Source of the DNA: Dechloromonas agitata is5
GTDB lineage: Bacteria > Pseudomonadota > Gammaproteobacteria > Burkholderiales > Rhodocyclaceae
NCBI RefSeq assembly: GCF_000519045.1
Contig: NZ_KI912532.1
Coordinates: 1,116,001-1,180,000 of the forward strand
Direction: 5' to 3'
DNA length: 64,000 bases
The first letter of the stretch is position 1; every line of letters begins with the position of its first letter. The position numbers and the translations under genes were made by a program. Below the pieces are notes generated by a model, which searched no databases, was not told the origin of the DNA, and saw nothing but the letters and a program-made list of their open reading frames with translations. Of this stretch, positions 51,104 to 62,382 are shown piece by piece.

Positions 51104-52436
51104 CGCACCGCCCGACCTGACACCCGATTCACCGCTGCCGCCGGGTGGCGAAACGGCGTGGATCGAGGTCATCCAGAAGATGGACGAGGTCTACAACGAC
51201 CTCTTGCAGTACGAAGTCGCGCTGGAAGAGAAAAACGCCGCGCTGGAGGAGTCGCACCAGTTCATCGAGAGTGTGCTCGCCTCGATGTCGGACATCCTGA
51301 TCGTCTGCGACCGCAACGGCAATATCGAGGAGGTCAATCCCTCGCTCCGCCACATCGCCGGCAAGACTGCCGATGAACTCACCCACAAGCCGATCTTCGA
51401 CCTGTTCGCCGATGAGGGCGAGCGGGCCCGGGCGCGCGACGTCTTCACCCGCCAGGGCCGGCAGGGCGTGCACGATTGCGAATTCTTCCTGCGTGCCGGC
51501 GACGGCTCGACGGTGCCGGTGTCGATGAACTGCACGCCGCGCCTGTCGCAGACCGGCAAGCTGATGGGCATGGTGGTCACCGGCCGGCCGGTCGGCGAAC
51601 TGCGCCGGGCCTATTCGGCGCTGCGCCAGGCGCACGAAGACCTCAAGCGGACCCAGGGCCAGTTGCTGCACGCCGAGAAGATGGTGTCGCTCGGCCGCTT
51701 GGTGGCCGGTGTGGCGCACGAACTGAACAACCCGATCAGCTTCGTGCTGGGCAATGTATTGTCCCTGAAGCGCTACGCCAGTCGGCTGGAGAGCTACCTC
51801 GGCGCGGTGCACGCCAGCGCGGCGGCCGATGACGGCGCCCTGCAGGCCATGCGCGAGGAGTTGCGCATCGACCGCATCCTGGCCGACATGCCGCACCTGA
51901 TCGACGGCATGATCGAGGGGGCCGAGCGGACGCGCGACATCGTCGACGCCCTCAAGCGCTTCTCGGCGGTGGACAAGATGACGCCCGAGCAGGTCAACCT
52001 GAACGAGGTGGTTGAGCGCTCGGTGCGCTGGGTGGTGCAGAGTGCCTCGGCAAAGTTCGCCGCCGATGTCGACCTGCCGCCCGGCCTGGTCTGCTCCGGC
52101 TCTTCCGGCCAGTTGCAGCAGGTCATGATGAACCTCGTGCAGAATGCCTGCGACGCCACGGCTCGCCAGCCGGATGCCCGCCTGACGGTGAGCGGGGGCT
52201 ACGCCGGGGACATGGTTGTGCTGCGCTTCACCGATAACGGCCCGGGGATCGCCGAGGAAAACCTGGGCCGCCTGTTCGAACCCTTCTTCACCACCAAGCC
52301 CGTCGGCCAGGGCACCGGGCTCGGCCTGTCGATCAGCTATGGCATCGTCGAGCGGCACGGTGGCAAGCTGAGGGCGCGCAACCGGCCGCAAGGCGGGGCG
52401 GAATTCGAATTGTCACTTCCGGTGGAAAGCCGCTGA
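51078..52436 (+). CDS. hoxJ: H2-signalling histidine kinase HoxJ/HupT
   Basis: 452-residue soluble histidine kinase. N-terminal coiled region, PAS domain (about 60-175; in this family it contacts the regulatory hydrogenase), then HisKA with GRLVAGVAHELNNPISFVLG and the ATPase motifs NLVQNACDA, DNGPGIAEENLGRLFEPFF and GTGLGLSIS. The H-box followed by NNPISFVLGN is characteristic of HoxJ/HupT. ATG 51078 gives the family length. It is separated from hoxABC by about 8 kb of other genes and coupled to nikR. Confidence 0.88.
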   Translation: MSTTVPPADAPPDLTPDSPLPPGGETAWIEVIQKMDEVYNDLLQYEVALEEKNAALEESHQFIESVLASMSDILIVCDRNGNIEEVNPSLRHIAGKTADELTHKPIFDLFADEGERARARDVFTRQGRQGVHDCEFFLRAGDGSTVPVSMNCTPRLSQTGKLMGMVVTGRPVGELRRAYSALRQAHEDLKRTQGQLLHAEKMVSLGRLVAGVAHELNNPISFVLGNVLSLKRYASRLESYLGAVHASAAADDGALQAMREELRIDRILADMPHLIDGMIEGAERTRDIVDALKRFSAVDKMTPEQVNLNEVVERSVRWVVQSASAKFAADVDLPPGLVCSGSSGQLQQVMMNLVQNACDATARQPDARLTVSGGYAGDMVVLRFTDNGPGIAEENLGRLFEPFFTTKPVGQGTGLGLSISYGIVERHGGKLRARNRPQGGAEFELSLPVESR

Positions 52437-52459
52437 TCAGTTTTCGCGCTGTTGCGGAA

Positions 52460-52484
52460 TGGCTTGGCGCATGAAATCAAGCCA
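52460..52484. repeat. Inverted repeat, candidate activator site upstream of hoxN
   Basis: TGGCTTG-N11-CAAGCCA, perfect 7-bp arms, is centred about 58 bases before the predicted hoxN start. Same layout and GCTT/AAGC core as the repeat at 27514 upstream of the hydrogenase operon. A HoxA site is inferred. Confidence 0.45.
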
Positions 52485-52502
52485 AACAAGGACTTATTGA
52501 TC

Positions 52503-52518
52503 TGGCACGCTCCTTGTA
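52503..52518 (+). promoter_or_regulatory. Sigma-54 promoter of hoxN
   Basis: TGGCACG-CTCC-TTGTA: perfect -24 element, one mismatch in the -12 element, exact spacing. A start near 52530 would give a leader of about 16 bases before ATG 52546. It links nickel uptake to the H2-sensing cascade. Confidence 0.75.
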
Positions 52519-52542
52519 TGAAGATGCAGGAAACCTTCATAC
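52516..52542. promoter_or_regulatory. NikR-type operator overlapping the hoxN promoter
   Basis: GTATGAAG-N11-CTTCATAC, perfect 8-bp arms, i.e. GTATGA-N15-TCATAC. The E. coli NikR operator is GTATGA-N16-TCATAC, so half-sites are identical and spacing is one base shorter. It covers the -12 element and the start site, ideal for repression when nickel is plentiful; nikR is encoded just upstream. Confidence 0.75.
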
Positions 52543-52545
52543 GAG

Positions 52546-53361
52546 ATGCCCATGGAAGCGCTGCCCACTGACTGGCTGTCCCTGCTGATCCTGACTTTTG
52601 TGCTCGGCATGAAGCATGGCTTCGATGCCGACCACCTGGCCACCATCGACGGCCTGACCCGCTACAACGCCCGCTGCCAGCCCGGGTTGGCCCGTTACTG
52701 CGGCACCCTGTTCTCGCTCGGCCATGGTGCCGTGGTGATGGCCATCGCGCTGGGGGTTTCCGTTCTGGCCGGGCAGTGGGCGGTGCCGGAGTGGTTCGGC
52801 ACCTTGGGCGGCGTCATCTCCATTGCCTTCCTCGTCGTCCTGGGCAGCCTGAACCTGTCGGCCGTGCTGCGCGCCGAACCGCATGAGATCGTCCAGCCGA
52901 TCGGCCTCAAGGGCCGGCTGCTCGGCAATCTGCGCCATGTTTCACACCCCGGCCTGATTGCCCTGGTCGGGTCGCTGTTCGCACTGTCCTTCGACACCCT
53001 GTCGCAAGCCGCCTTCTTCGCACTGACCGCCACCCAGTTCGGCGGCTGGCAGCACGCGCTGCTCCTCGCTGTGCTGTTCATGCTCGGCATGCTGCTCACC
53101 GACGGCATCAACGGCTTGTGGATCGCCCGCCTGATTGCGCGCGCCGACCAGGTGGCGCTGGTCGCCTCACGCGTCATGGGCCTGGTCGTCTCCGGCGTCA
53201 GCCTGCTGGTCGCCGCCTTCGGCGCCGCCAAGATGCTGTCGCCGGCGGTCGATGCGTGGAGCGACGGCAAGGAACTCCTCTTCGGTTTTCTGCTGGTGGT
53301 GATCATCGCCGTCAGTTTTCTCGCCGCGGTGCGCCTGACGCGCCGGGTGGTGCCAGCCTAG
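52546..53361 (+). CDS. hoxN: NiCoT-family nickel permease HoxN
   Basis: Inner-membrane high-affinity nickel (or cobalt) permease (271 residues, about 7-8 helices). The signature HX4DH is present at H24-D29-H30 (GMKHGFDADHLATID), and LFSLGHGAVVM is the second conserved motif. ATG 52546 or 52552 are both possible. Sigma-54 promoter and NikR operator sit directly in front; a terminator hairpin follows 15 bases after the stop. Confidence 0.92.
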   Translation: MPMEALPTDWLSLLILTFVLGMKHGFDADHLATIDGLTRYNARCQPGLARYCGTLFSLGHGAVVMAIALGVSVLAGQWAVPEWFGTLGGVISIAFLVVLGSLNLSAVLRAEPHEIVQPIGLKGRLLGNLRHVSHPGLIALVGSLFALSFDTLSQAAFFALTATQFGGWQHALLLAVLFMLGMLLTDGINGLWIARLIARADQVALVASRVMGLVVSGVSLLVAAFGAAKMLSPAVDAWSDGKELLFGFLLVVIIAVSFLAAVRLTRRVVPA

Positions 53362-53376
53362 GTTTTGCGGAGGGAT

Positions 53377-53396
53377 AGCCGGGCAACCGGCTTTTT
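53377..53396 (+). terminator. Intrinsic terminator/attenuator between hoxN and the TonB receptor
   Basis: AGCCGG-GCAA-CCGGCT followed by four more T. It ends 5 bases before the receptor ATG, leaving no room for a Shine-Dalgarno sequence; the only good one (GGAGGGA, 53369-53375) lies on the other side of the hairpin. Confidence 0.75.
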
Positions 53397-53401
53397 AAAT
53401 A

Positions 53402-55471
53402 ATGCAATTAAGAAAAAAATTTATTTGTTCCTATCTGCTGCTGGCAACCGCCAGCGTCGGCGCTCATGAGTCGACCGAATTGTCCGCCGTCGAAGTGCGA
53501 GCCAGGGCTGAAAATCTCGAGGGCATCGCCGCCGCCGGCAGTGAGGGTGTGGTCTCCAGTCAGCGGCTGGCCGCCGTGCCCATCCTGCGCCCCGGCGAGG
53601 CGCTCGAAATGGTGCCCGGCCTGATCGTCACGCAGCACGCCGGGGACGGCAAGGCCAACCAGTATTTCCTGCGCGGTTTCAATCTGGACCACGGGACCGA
53701 TTTCGCCACTTTTGTCGGTGGCGTGCCGGTCAACATGCCGACGCATGCCCACGGCCAGGGCTACACCGATCTCAATTTCCTGATTCCCGAACTGGTCGAC
53801 CGCATCGCCTTCCGCAAGGGGCCCTACTTTGCGGAAGAGGGCGATTTCGCGTCGGCCGGCGCCGCGCATATCGACTATTTCCGCCGGATGGATGCCTCGC
53901 TGGCGCAGATCACGCTGGGCGAGAAGGGCTATGCGCGCAGCCTGCTGGCCGGCTCGCCGGAAGTGGGGGGCGGCAATCTGCTGTATGGCCTGGAACTCTT
54001 CCATAACGACGGACCGTGGGCGGTGCCCGAGAACTACCGCAAGTTCAGCGGCGTGCTGCGTTACAGCCAGGGGACGCGCAATGACGGTTTTTCGCTGACC
54101 GGCATGGCCTACCGGGGCCAATGGACGTCCACTGACCAGATTGCCCAGCGCGCTATCGACAGCGGGCTGGTCGGCCGCTTCGGCACGCTCGATCCGACGA
54201 CCGGCGGCGAAACCAGCCGCTTCAGCCTGTCCGGGGAGTGGGCCAAACGCTGGGCCAGCGCGCAGACCAAGGCCAACGTCTGGTGGCTCAAGTCCAGTCT
54301 CGACCTGTGGTCCAATTTCCAGTATTGCCTGAACGACTACGCCCGGAGCGGCACCTGCGATACCGGCGACCAGTTCAAGCAGGGTGAGCGCCGGCAAGCC
54401 GGCGGCTTCGCCCTGTCGCACACCGTATTCGACCGCTGGGGGGCTTTCGAGGTCGAGAACCGTATCGGCCTGCAGGGGCGGATCGACCGCCTGTACCCGG
54501 TCGGCCTGTACGCCACCGCGGGGCGGCAGACGGTCGGTACGGTCCGCGAGGACAGGGTCACCCAGCGTAGTCTCGGGTTCTGGGCGCAGAACGAAACGCG
54601 ATGGACCAGTTGGTTCCGTTCGATCCATGGCTTGCGTGCCGATGCCTACGACTTCGACATCGATGCCAGCCTGGCCAGCAATTCCGGCCGGGCCAGCGAC
54701 CAGATGGTGACCCCCAAGCTGGCGCTGATCTGGGGCCCGTGGCAAAAGACTGAGCTTTATCTGAACTACGGTCATGGCTTTCATTCGAACGATGCGCGGG
54801 GGACGACGATCACGGTCGATCCGGCCGATGGCACGACGCCGGTGCAGCGTGTCAAGCCGCTGGTCCGTACCCGTGGATACGAGATCGGTTTGCGCAGCGA
54901 ACCGCTCCCTGGCTGGCGATCCACGGTCTCCCTGTGGCAGCTCGATGCCGCTTCCGAATTGCTTTTCGTCGGCGATGCCGGGACCACGGAAGCCTCCCGC
55001 CCCTCGCGCCGTCGTGGTGTCGAATGGACGAACCTTTACGTCCTGGCCGACTGGTTGGCGATCGACGCCGATCTCGCCTGGTCGCATGCCCGTTTCCGCG
55101 ACCACAACCCGGTTGTCGGCGACCATATCCCGGGGGCGGTGACGACAACGGCCAATATTGGCCTGACGCTCGATCATCTCGGGCCATGGTTCGGCGCGCT
55201 GCGCTTGCGCTACTTTGGTCCGCGTCCCCTGGTCGAGGACGACTCGGTGCGCTCCCGGGCGTCGGCGCTGACTAACCTGCGGGTCGGCTACAAGATCGAC
55301 CAGCGGACCCAACTGGCCCTCGACGTCTACAACCTGTTCGACCGCCAGGCAAACGACATCGAGTACTGGTATGACTCGCAGCTGCGCGGCGAGACGGCGG
55401 CCAGCTTCGACCGGCATGTCCACCCGACTGAACCGCGTACCTTGCGGCTGACTCTTTCGCATCGGTTCTGA
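53402..55471 (+). CDS. TonB-dependent outer-membrane receptor, probable nickel/metal chelate
   Basis: 689 residues. Signal peptide about 1-21, plug domain about 30-160 (VPILRPGEALEMVPGLIV, YFLRGFNLDHGTDFATFVGG), then a 22-strand-type barrel ending in F (LTLSHRF) as outer-membrane proteins do. Histidines are frequent in the plug (VNMPTHAHGQGYTDLNF). The substrate is not readable from sequence; position directly behind hoxN suggests nickel or a nickel chelate. No ordinary ribosome site precedes the ATG. Confidence 0.88.
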   Translation: MQLRKKFICSYLLLATASVGAHESTELSAVEVRARAENLEGIAAAGSEGVVSSQRLAAVPILRPGEALEMVPGLIVTQHAGDGKANQYFLRGFNLDHGTDFATFVGGVPVNMPTHAHGQGYTDLNFLIPELVDRIAFRKGPYFAEEGDFASAGAAHIDYFRRMDASLAQITLGEKGYARSLLAGSPEVGGGNLLYGLELFHNDGPWAVPENYRKFSGVLRYSQGTRNDGFSLTGMAYRGQWTSTDQIAQRAIDSGLVGRFGTLDPTTGGETSRFSLSGEWAKRWASAQTKANVWWLKSSLDLWSNFQYCLNDYARSGTCDTGDQFKQGERRQAGGFALSHTVFDRWGAFEVENRIGLQGRIDRLYPVGLYATAGRQTVGTVREDRVTQRSLGFWAQNETRWTSWFRSIHGLRADAYDFDIDASLASNSGRASDQMVTPKLALIWGPWQKTELYLNYGHGFHSNDARGTTITVDPADGTTPVQRVKPLVRTRGYEIGLRSEPLPGWRSTVSLWQLDAASELLFVGDAGTTEASRPSRRRGVEWTNLYVLADWLAIDADLAWSHARFRDHNPVVGDHIPGAVTTTANIGLTLDHLGPWFGALRLRYFGPRPLVEDDSVRSRASALTNLRVGYKIDQRTQLALDVYNLFDRQANDIEYWYDSQLRGETAASFDRHVHPTEPRTLRLTLSHRF

Positions 55472-55546
55472 AAGGCGGGTCGGGCGTTCGCTGGCGGCAG
55501 CCGCCCGCGGCCACCCCCCATTTACGGATTACACGTAGAGTTCGCT

Positions 55547-55609
55547 GTAATTCATAATTACGCTTCCCGAGGCTAAACCTTTGGAGTAATCTACAGGGTT
55601 TTCCCTATA
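55547..55609 (+). promoter_or_regulatory. Palindromes in the maeB upstream region
   Basis: GTAATT-CAT-AATTAC lies at 55547-55561 and CAGGGTTTTCCCTATA at 55594-55609. The second shares the 13-mer GGTTTTCCCTATA with the site ahead of oxyR and contains AGGG-TTTT-CCCT symmetry. The rest of the 159-base gap after the TonB receptor is GC-rich with no gene seen. Confidence 0.4.
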
Positions 55610-55630
55610 CCCGAACGCCAAGGAGATTTC

Positions 55631-57907
<2,277 letters not shown>

Positions 57908-57938
57908 TCTACGGTGATCCTGCCGTGATCCGGCCAAC

Positions 57939-57970
57939 AAAAAGCCGCCGAAATCCTCGGCGGCTTTTTT
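57939..57970. terminator. Bidirectional intrinsic terminator between maeB and mpl
   Basis: AAAAAGCCGCCGA-N5-TCGGCGGCTTTTTT: 8-bp GC stem with A-run and T-run on either side, lying between convergent maeB and mpl. It should work on both strands. Confidence 0.92.
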
Positions 57971-57989
57971 ATGTCGGCGCGTGCGGGAA

Positions 57990-59336
57990 TCAGTCGGCCA
58001 GCGCGTTCAGCAGCTTGCCGTGGATGCCGCCGAAGCCGCCATTGCTCATGACCAGGATATGGTCGCCCGGTCTTGCCGCCAAGGCAACCTGGTCAACCAG
58101 GCGGTCCAGATCGTCGTCGACAATGGCCCGCGCGCCCATCGGGGCGAGGGCTTCGCGGGCGTCCCAGCCGAGGTTGGCGGCATAGCAGAAGGCCGTATCG
58201 GCCTCGCGCAGGCTGTCCGGCAGTTGCGCCTTCATCGTGCCCAGCTTCATGGTATTGGAACGCGGTTCGAGCACGGCCAGAATGCGCCCCTGGCCCACCT
58301 TGCGGCGCAGGCCGGCGACGGTGGTGGCGATGGCGGTCGGGTGATGGGCAAAATCGTCATAGACGGTGATGCCGCGCACCATGCCGCGTACTTCCATGCG
58401 CCGTTTGACGTTTTCGAAGCGCGACAAGGCATCCAGGCCCTGAGCCAGCGGCACGCCGACATGACGGGCGGCGAGCAGGGCGGCGCAGGCGTTGGCCCGG
58501 TTGTGCTCGCCGGTCAGTTGCCAGCGGGTGCGGCCGATCACGCCGTCCGGTCCGTGCAGGGCGAGTTCGCCGCGCGCATCGTCGCCGCTTGTCCGGTAGC
58601 CGGCCGGGTCATTGAAGCGCTCGACCGGGGTCCAGCAGCCGCGCTGCAATACCCGCTCCAGGCTGCTTTCGGCGGCATTGGTGACGATCAGGCCGGATTG
58701 GGGCAGGGTGCGCACCAAGTGGTGGAATTGTGTTTCGATGGCAGCGAGATCGCTGAAGATGTCGGCGTGATCGAATTCCAGGTTGTTCAGGATGACGGTC
58801 CGCGGCCGGTAATGAACAAACTTGGAGCGCTTGTCGCAGAAAGCGGTGTCGTATTCGTCGGCCTCGATGACGAAGAAGGGGGTGTCGCCAAGACGCGCCG
58901 AGACGCCGAAATTCATTGGTACGCCACCGATCAGGAAACCGGGGGCCATGTTGGCATCTTCCAGAATCCAGGCCAGCATCGCGCTGGTGGTCGTCTTGCC
59001 ATGGGTGCCGGCCACGCCCAGCACCCAACGCCCTTGCAGGACGTTCTCGGCCAGCCATTGCGGGCCGGAAACGTAGGGCAGGCCCTGGTCGAGGATGGCT
59101 TCGAGCAGCGGATTGCCGCGCGAAATGGCGTTGCCGATGACGTAGATGTCCGGTTGCAGCGCGGTCTGGTCGGCGGCGAAACCTTCGATCAGTTCGATGC
59201 CGGCGCCGCGTAATTGGTCGCTCATCGGTGGATAGACGTTGGCATCGCAACCGGTGACCTTGTGGCCGGCAGCGACGGCCAGTTGTGCAATGCCGCCCAT
59301 GAAGGTGCCGCAGATGCCCAGAATGTGAATGTGCAT
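57990..59336 (-). CDS. mpl: Murein tripeptide ligase Mpl
   Basis: Recycles cell-wall tripeptide by ligating it to UDP-N-acetylmuramate. 448 residues. Mur-ligase features: N-terminal HILGICGTFMGG, P-loop GVAGTHGKTTTSAM, EADEYDTAF, and C-terminal YDDFAHHPTAI. Full length. The start region shares a short divergent promoter zone with the next gene. Confidence 0.95.
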   Translation of the reverse strand: MHIHILGICGTFMGGIAQLAVAAGHKVTGCDANVYPPMSDQLRGAGIELIEGFAADQTALQPDIYVIGNAISRGNPLLEAILDQGLPYVSGPQWLAENVLQGRWVLGVAGTHGKTTTSAMLAWILEDANMAPGFLIGGVPMNFGVSARLGDTPFFVIEADEYDTAFCDKRSKFVHYRPRTVILNNLEFDHADIFSDLAAIETQFHHLVRTLPQSGLIVTNAAESSLERVLQRGCWTPVERFNDPAGYRTSGDDARGELALHGPDGVIGRTRWQLTGEHNRANACAALLAARHVGVPLAQGLDALSRFENVKRRMEVRGMVRGITVYDDFAHHPTAIATTVAGLRRKVGQGRILAVLEPRSNTMKLGTMKAQLPDSLREADTAFCYAANLGWDAREALAPMGARAIVDDDLDRLVDQVALAARPGDHILVMSNGGFGGIHGKLLNALAD

Positions 59337-59351
59337 GTCACAGAGACCCGT

Positions 59352-59370
59352 TAGAATGGGGGCGATTCTA
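59352..59370. promoter_or_regulatory. Back-to-back -10 elements between mpl and the next gene
   Basis: TAGAAT-N7-ATTCTA at 59352-59370 supplies a TAGAAT -10 box on each strand. The two predicted starts are only about 6 bases apart, pointing to divergent promoters. -35 elements are not clear. Confidence 0.4.
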
Positions 59371-59386
59371 CCTTGATCGCGTCCCC

Positions 59387-59977
59387 ATGACCCGTCATGA
59401 AAGGCAACGCCCGGGCTTCGGCATCCGGGCCAGTATCGCCAGCGCCGCCGCCCGCCTGATGGCCGAGGACGGCATTACCGACTTTCATCTTGCCAAGCGC
59501 AAGGCTGCCCGCCAGCTGGGGCTGCCCGAACATACCGCCTTCCCGGACAATGCCGAGGTCGAGGCCGAGCTGCGCGCCTACCGCAGCCTCTACCAGGGTG
59601 AAGACCATGCCGAGATGCTGCTCGCCTTGCGCCAGACGGCCCTCGACCTGTTGGAACTGCTGGCGCCGTTCAATCCCTACCTGACTGGCTCGGTGCTCGA
59701 CGGCACGGCGGGCGAGCACTCGCGTATCGACATCCTGCTGTTTGCCGACAGCGCCAAGGAGGTCGAAATATTCCTGCTCAATCGCGGCATCGATGTCGAG
59801 CATGCCGAGCCACGTAGCGAACGGGTCGAAGCTGTCCTCGTTATGGAAACGGACACGGCAGATGCCAATCTTGTTATCATGCCGCCCCATCTCGAAAGAG
59901 TCGCCCTCAAGTTCCGCGACGGCCGCCCGCGCGAACGCATCCGCGCCGATGCCCTGCGCCTCCTGCTTGCCGAGTAA
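59387..59977 (+). CDS. Conserved hypothetical protein with nucleotidyltransferase-like motif
   Basis: 196 residues, cytosolic. A helical N-terminal half (RASIASAAARLMAEDGITDF) is followed by NPYLTGSVLDGTAGEHSRID, resembling the GS...D pattern of small nucleotidyltransferases. The catalytic residues are not certain. It lies upstream of aroQ-accBC. No experimentally known function comes to mind. Confidence 0.75.
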   Translation: MTRHERQRPGFGIRASIASAAARLMAEDGITDFHLAKRKAARQLGLPEHTAFPDNAEVEAELRAYRSLYQGEDHAEMLLALRQTALDLLELLAPFNPYLTGSVLDGTAGEHSRIDILLFADSAKEVEIFLLNRGIDVEHAEPRSERVEAVLVMETDTADANLVIMPPHLERVALKFRDGRPRERIRADALRLLLAE

Positions 59978-60016
59978 ACTGGACAAAATGCGCCGATTTG
60001 CGGCAAACTTGCTGCC

Positions 60017-60496
60017 ATGACGAAGCGAAAATCCACGTCGAGCCCAGTCGAAAAGCCACGTTTCCTGGTTCTGCACGGTCCCAACCTGAACCTGTTGGGA
60101 ACGCGCGAGCCGGAGCACTACGGCCGCGTCACGCTGTCCGACATCAACATGGCGCTGGCCCGGATGGCTGAAGCTGCGAGTGTCGAACTGGAAGCGTTCC
60201 AGAGCAATCACGAGGGTGCCCTGATCGAGCGTATCCACGCTGCCCGCGAACAGGGCGTGAGCGCGATCATCATCAATCCGGCCGCCTATACGCACACCAG
60301 TGTCGCCTTGCGCGATGCGCTGGCGGCGGTGGCCATTCCCTTCGTCGAGGTTCACCTCTCCAATGTGCATGCCCGGGAAGCTTTCCGGCATCACTCCTAT
60401 TTTTCGGACCTGGCCGTCGGCGTCATTTGCGGGCTGGGTCATCAGGGCTATCTGCTGGCCCTCGAATACCTGCTTAACCAGCTTAATATTGACTAG
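60017..60496 (+). CDS. aroQ: Type II 3-dehydroquinate dehydratase
   Basis: Third step of the shikimate pathway. 159 residues, dodecamer-forming family. Key motifs: [15 protein letters not shown] with the catalytic Tyr in [17 protein letters not shown], and [17 protein letters not shown]. It has a 12-residue N-terminal extension. The order aroQ-accB-accC is common in betaproteobacteria. Confidence 0.96.
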   Translation: MTKRKSTSSPVEKPRFLVLHGPNLNLLGTREPEHYGRVTLSDINMALARMAEAASVELEAFQSNHEGALIERIHAAREQGVSAIIINPAAYTHTSVALRDALAAVAIPFVEVHLSNVHAREAFRHHSYFSDLAVGVICGLGHQGYLLALEYLLNQLNID

Positions 60497-60516
60497 CCCG
60501 GCTGCGGCCGGCGCGC

Positions 60517-60535
60517 TTGCACCCAACGGGTGCAA
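60517..60535 (+). promoter_or_regulatory. Hairpin in the accB leader
   Basis: TTGCACCC-AAC-GGGTGCAA, perfect 8-bp arms with a 3-base loop, lies in the 55-base gap between aroQ and accB and just before the AAGGAG ribosome site. No T-run follows. It could be an operator or an mRNA structure. Confidence 0.45.
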
Positions 60536-60551
60536 AGAAAAGGAGTTTTTC

Positions 60552-61010
60552 ATGGATCTGCGTAAACTGAAGAAACTGATCGACCTCGTTCAGGAATCCG
60601 GCATCTCCGAACTGGAAGTGACCGAAGGCGAGGAGAAGGTCCGCATCGCCAAGCATTACGGTGCTGTCGGCGCGGCGCCGATGCAGCAATACATGGTGCC
60701 CGCTCCGATGCCGGCCGCCGGTGGCGCTCCGGCGGCTTCCTCGGTCAACCTGGAGGACGAGGACGAACTGCCGGAAGGTCATGTCGTCAAATCGCCGATG
60801 GTCGGCACGTTCTACCGCGCACCGTCGCCCGGTGCCGAAGCGTTCGTGCAGGTCGGCCAAGCGGTCAAGCAGGGCGAAACCCTGTGCATCATCGAGGCCA
60901 TGAAGCTGCTGAACGAAATCGAAGCCGATGCCTCCGGCGTCGTCAAGGCCATCCTTGTCGAGAACGGCGAGCCGGTCGAATTCGGCGAACCGCTGTTCGT
61001 GATCGGCTGA
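60552..61010 (+). CDS. accB: Biotin carboxyl carrier protein AccB
   Basis: Carrier subunit of acetyl-CoA carboxylase (152 residues). N-terminal dimerisation part, an Ala/Pro-rich linker (about 41-65), and the biotinyl domain with K118 in [18 protein letters not shown]. It lies 10 bases ahead of accC. Confidence 0.97.
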   Translation: MDLRKLKKLIDLVQESGISELEVTEGEEKVRIAKHYGAVGAAPMQQYMVPAPMPAAGGAPAASSVNLEDEDELPEGHVVKSPMVGTFYRAPSPGAEAFVQVGQAVKQGETLCIIEAMKLLNEIEADASGVVKAILVENGEPVEFGEPLFVIG

Positions 61011-61020
61011 GTAGCCCGTC

Positions 61021-62379
61021 ATGTTTGAAAAAGTCCTTATTGCAAATCGAGGAGAGATCGCTCTCCGCGTCCAGCGCGCCTGCCGCGAACTGGGCATCAA
61101 GACGGTCGTCGTGCACTCCGAGGCCGATCGCGAAGCCAAGTACGTCAAGCTGGCCGACGAATCGGTCTGTATTGGCCCGGCCGCCTCGGCGCAAAGCTAC
61201 CTGAACATCCCGGCAATCATTTCGGCGGCCGAAGTGACCGATGCCCAGGCTATCCACCCGGGCTACGGTTTCCTGTCCGAAAATGCCGACTTCGCCGAGC
61301 GCGTCGAGACCTCGGGCTTTGTCTTCATCGGCCCGAAGGCCGAAACCATCCGTCTGATGGGTGACAAGGTGTCGGCCAAGGATGCCATGAAGGCGGCCGG
61401 CGTGCCCTGTGTGCCCGGGTCCGATGGTGCGTTGCCGGAAGACCCCAAGGAAATCGTCAAGATCGCCCGAGCCGTCGGTTACCCGGTGATCATCAAGGCG
61501 GCTGGCGGTGGCGGTGGTCGCGGCATGCGCGTCGTGCATACCGAGGCGGCGCTGGTCAATGCCGTGGCGATGACCCGTCAGGAAGCCGGCCAGTTCTTCG
61601 GCAATCCGGCTGTTTACATGGAAAAATTCCTGGAAAACCCGCGTCACGTGGAGATCCAGGTGCTGGCCGACGAATACAAGAATGCCATCTACCTCGGCGA
61701 GCGCGATTGCTCCATGCAGCGCCGTCACCAGAAGGTGATCGAGGAAGCACCGGCGCCGCACATTCCGGCCCGCCTGATCTCGCGCATCGGCGAACGTTGT
61801 GCCGAAGCCTGCCGCAAGATCGGCTACCGCGGCGCCGGTACGTTTGAATTCCTGTACGAAAACGGCGAGTTCTACTTCATCGAAATGAACACCCGCGTTC
61901 AGGTCGAACATCCGGTTTCCGAAATGATCACCGGTGTCGATATCGTGCAGGAGCAGATCCGTGTCGCTGCCGGCGAGAAGCTGCGCTACAAGCAGAAGGA
62001 CATCGTCTTCCGCGGCCATGCCATCGAATGCCGCATCAACGCCGAAGATCCCTTCACGTTCGTCCCATCTCCCGGCAATATCGAGTTCTATCACCCGCCG
62101 GGCGGCCCTGGCATCCGGGTCGATTCGCACATTTACCAGGGCTACCGCGTGCCACCGCATTACGACTCGATGGTCGCCAAGGTTATTTCCTACGGCGATA
62201 CCCGCGAGCAGGCCATCCGTCGCATGCGCATCGCGCTGTCCGAAATGAGCATCCAGGGCATCAAGACCAACATCCCGCTGCACCAGGAACTGATGCAGGA
62301 TGCCCGCTTCATCGAGGGCGGCACCAGCATCCATTACCTGGAGCACAAGCTGGCAGACAAGAGCGAGGTCAAGGCGTAA
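61021..62379 (+). CDS. accC: Biotin carboxylase AccC
   Basis: Carboxylates AccB-bound biotin using ATP and bicarbonate, the first step in fatty-acid synthesis. 452 residues. ATP-grasp motifs: [39 protein letters not shown], and [18 protein letters not shown]. Normal length. Confidence 0.98.
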   Translation: MFEKVLIANRGEIALRVQRACRELGIKTVVVHSEADREAKYVKLADESVCIGPAASAQSYLNIPAIISAAEVTDAQAIHPGYGFLSENADFAERVETSGFVFIGPKAETIRLMGDKVSAKDAMKAAGVPCVPGSDGALPEDPKEIVKIARAVGYPVIIKAAGGGGGRGMRVVHTEAALVNAVAMTRQEAGQFFGNPAVYMEKFLENPRHVEIQVLADEYKNAIYLGERDCSMQRRHQKVIEEAPAPHIPARLISRIGERCAEACRKIGYRGAGTFEFLYENGEFYFIEMNTRVQVEHPVSEMITGVDIVQEQIRVAAGEKLRYKQKDIVFRGHAIECRINAEDPFTFVPSPGNIEFYHPPGGPGIRVDSHIYQGYRVPPHYDSMVAKVISYGDTREQAIRRMRIALSEMSIQGIKTNIPLHQELMQDARFIEGGTSIHYLEHKLADKSEVKA

Positions 62380-62382
62380 GCC

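Noticed and set aside
53408..55462. A 684-codon minus-strand frame opposite the TonB receptor
   Set aside because: Shadow of a real receptor gene with signal peptide and C-terminal Phe.
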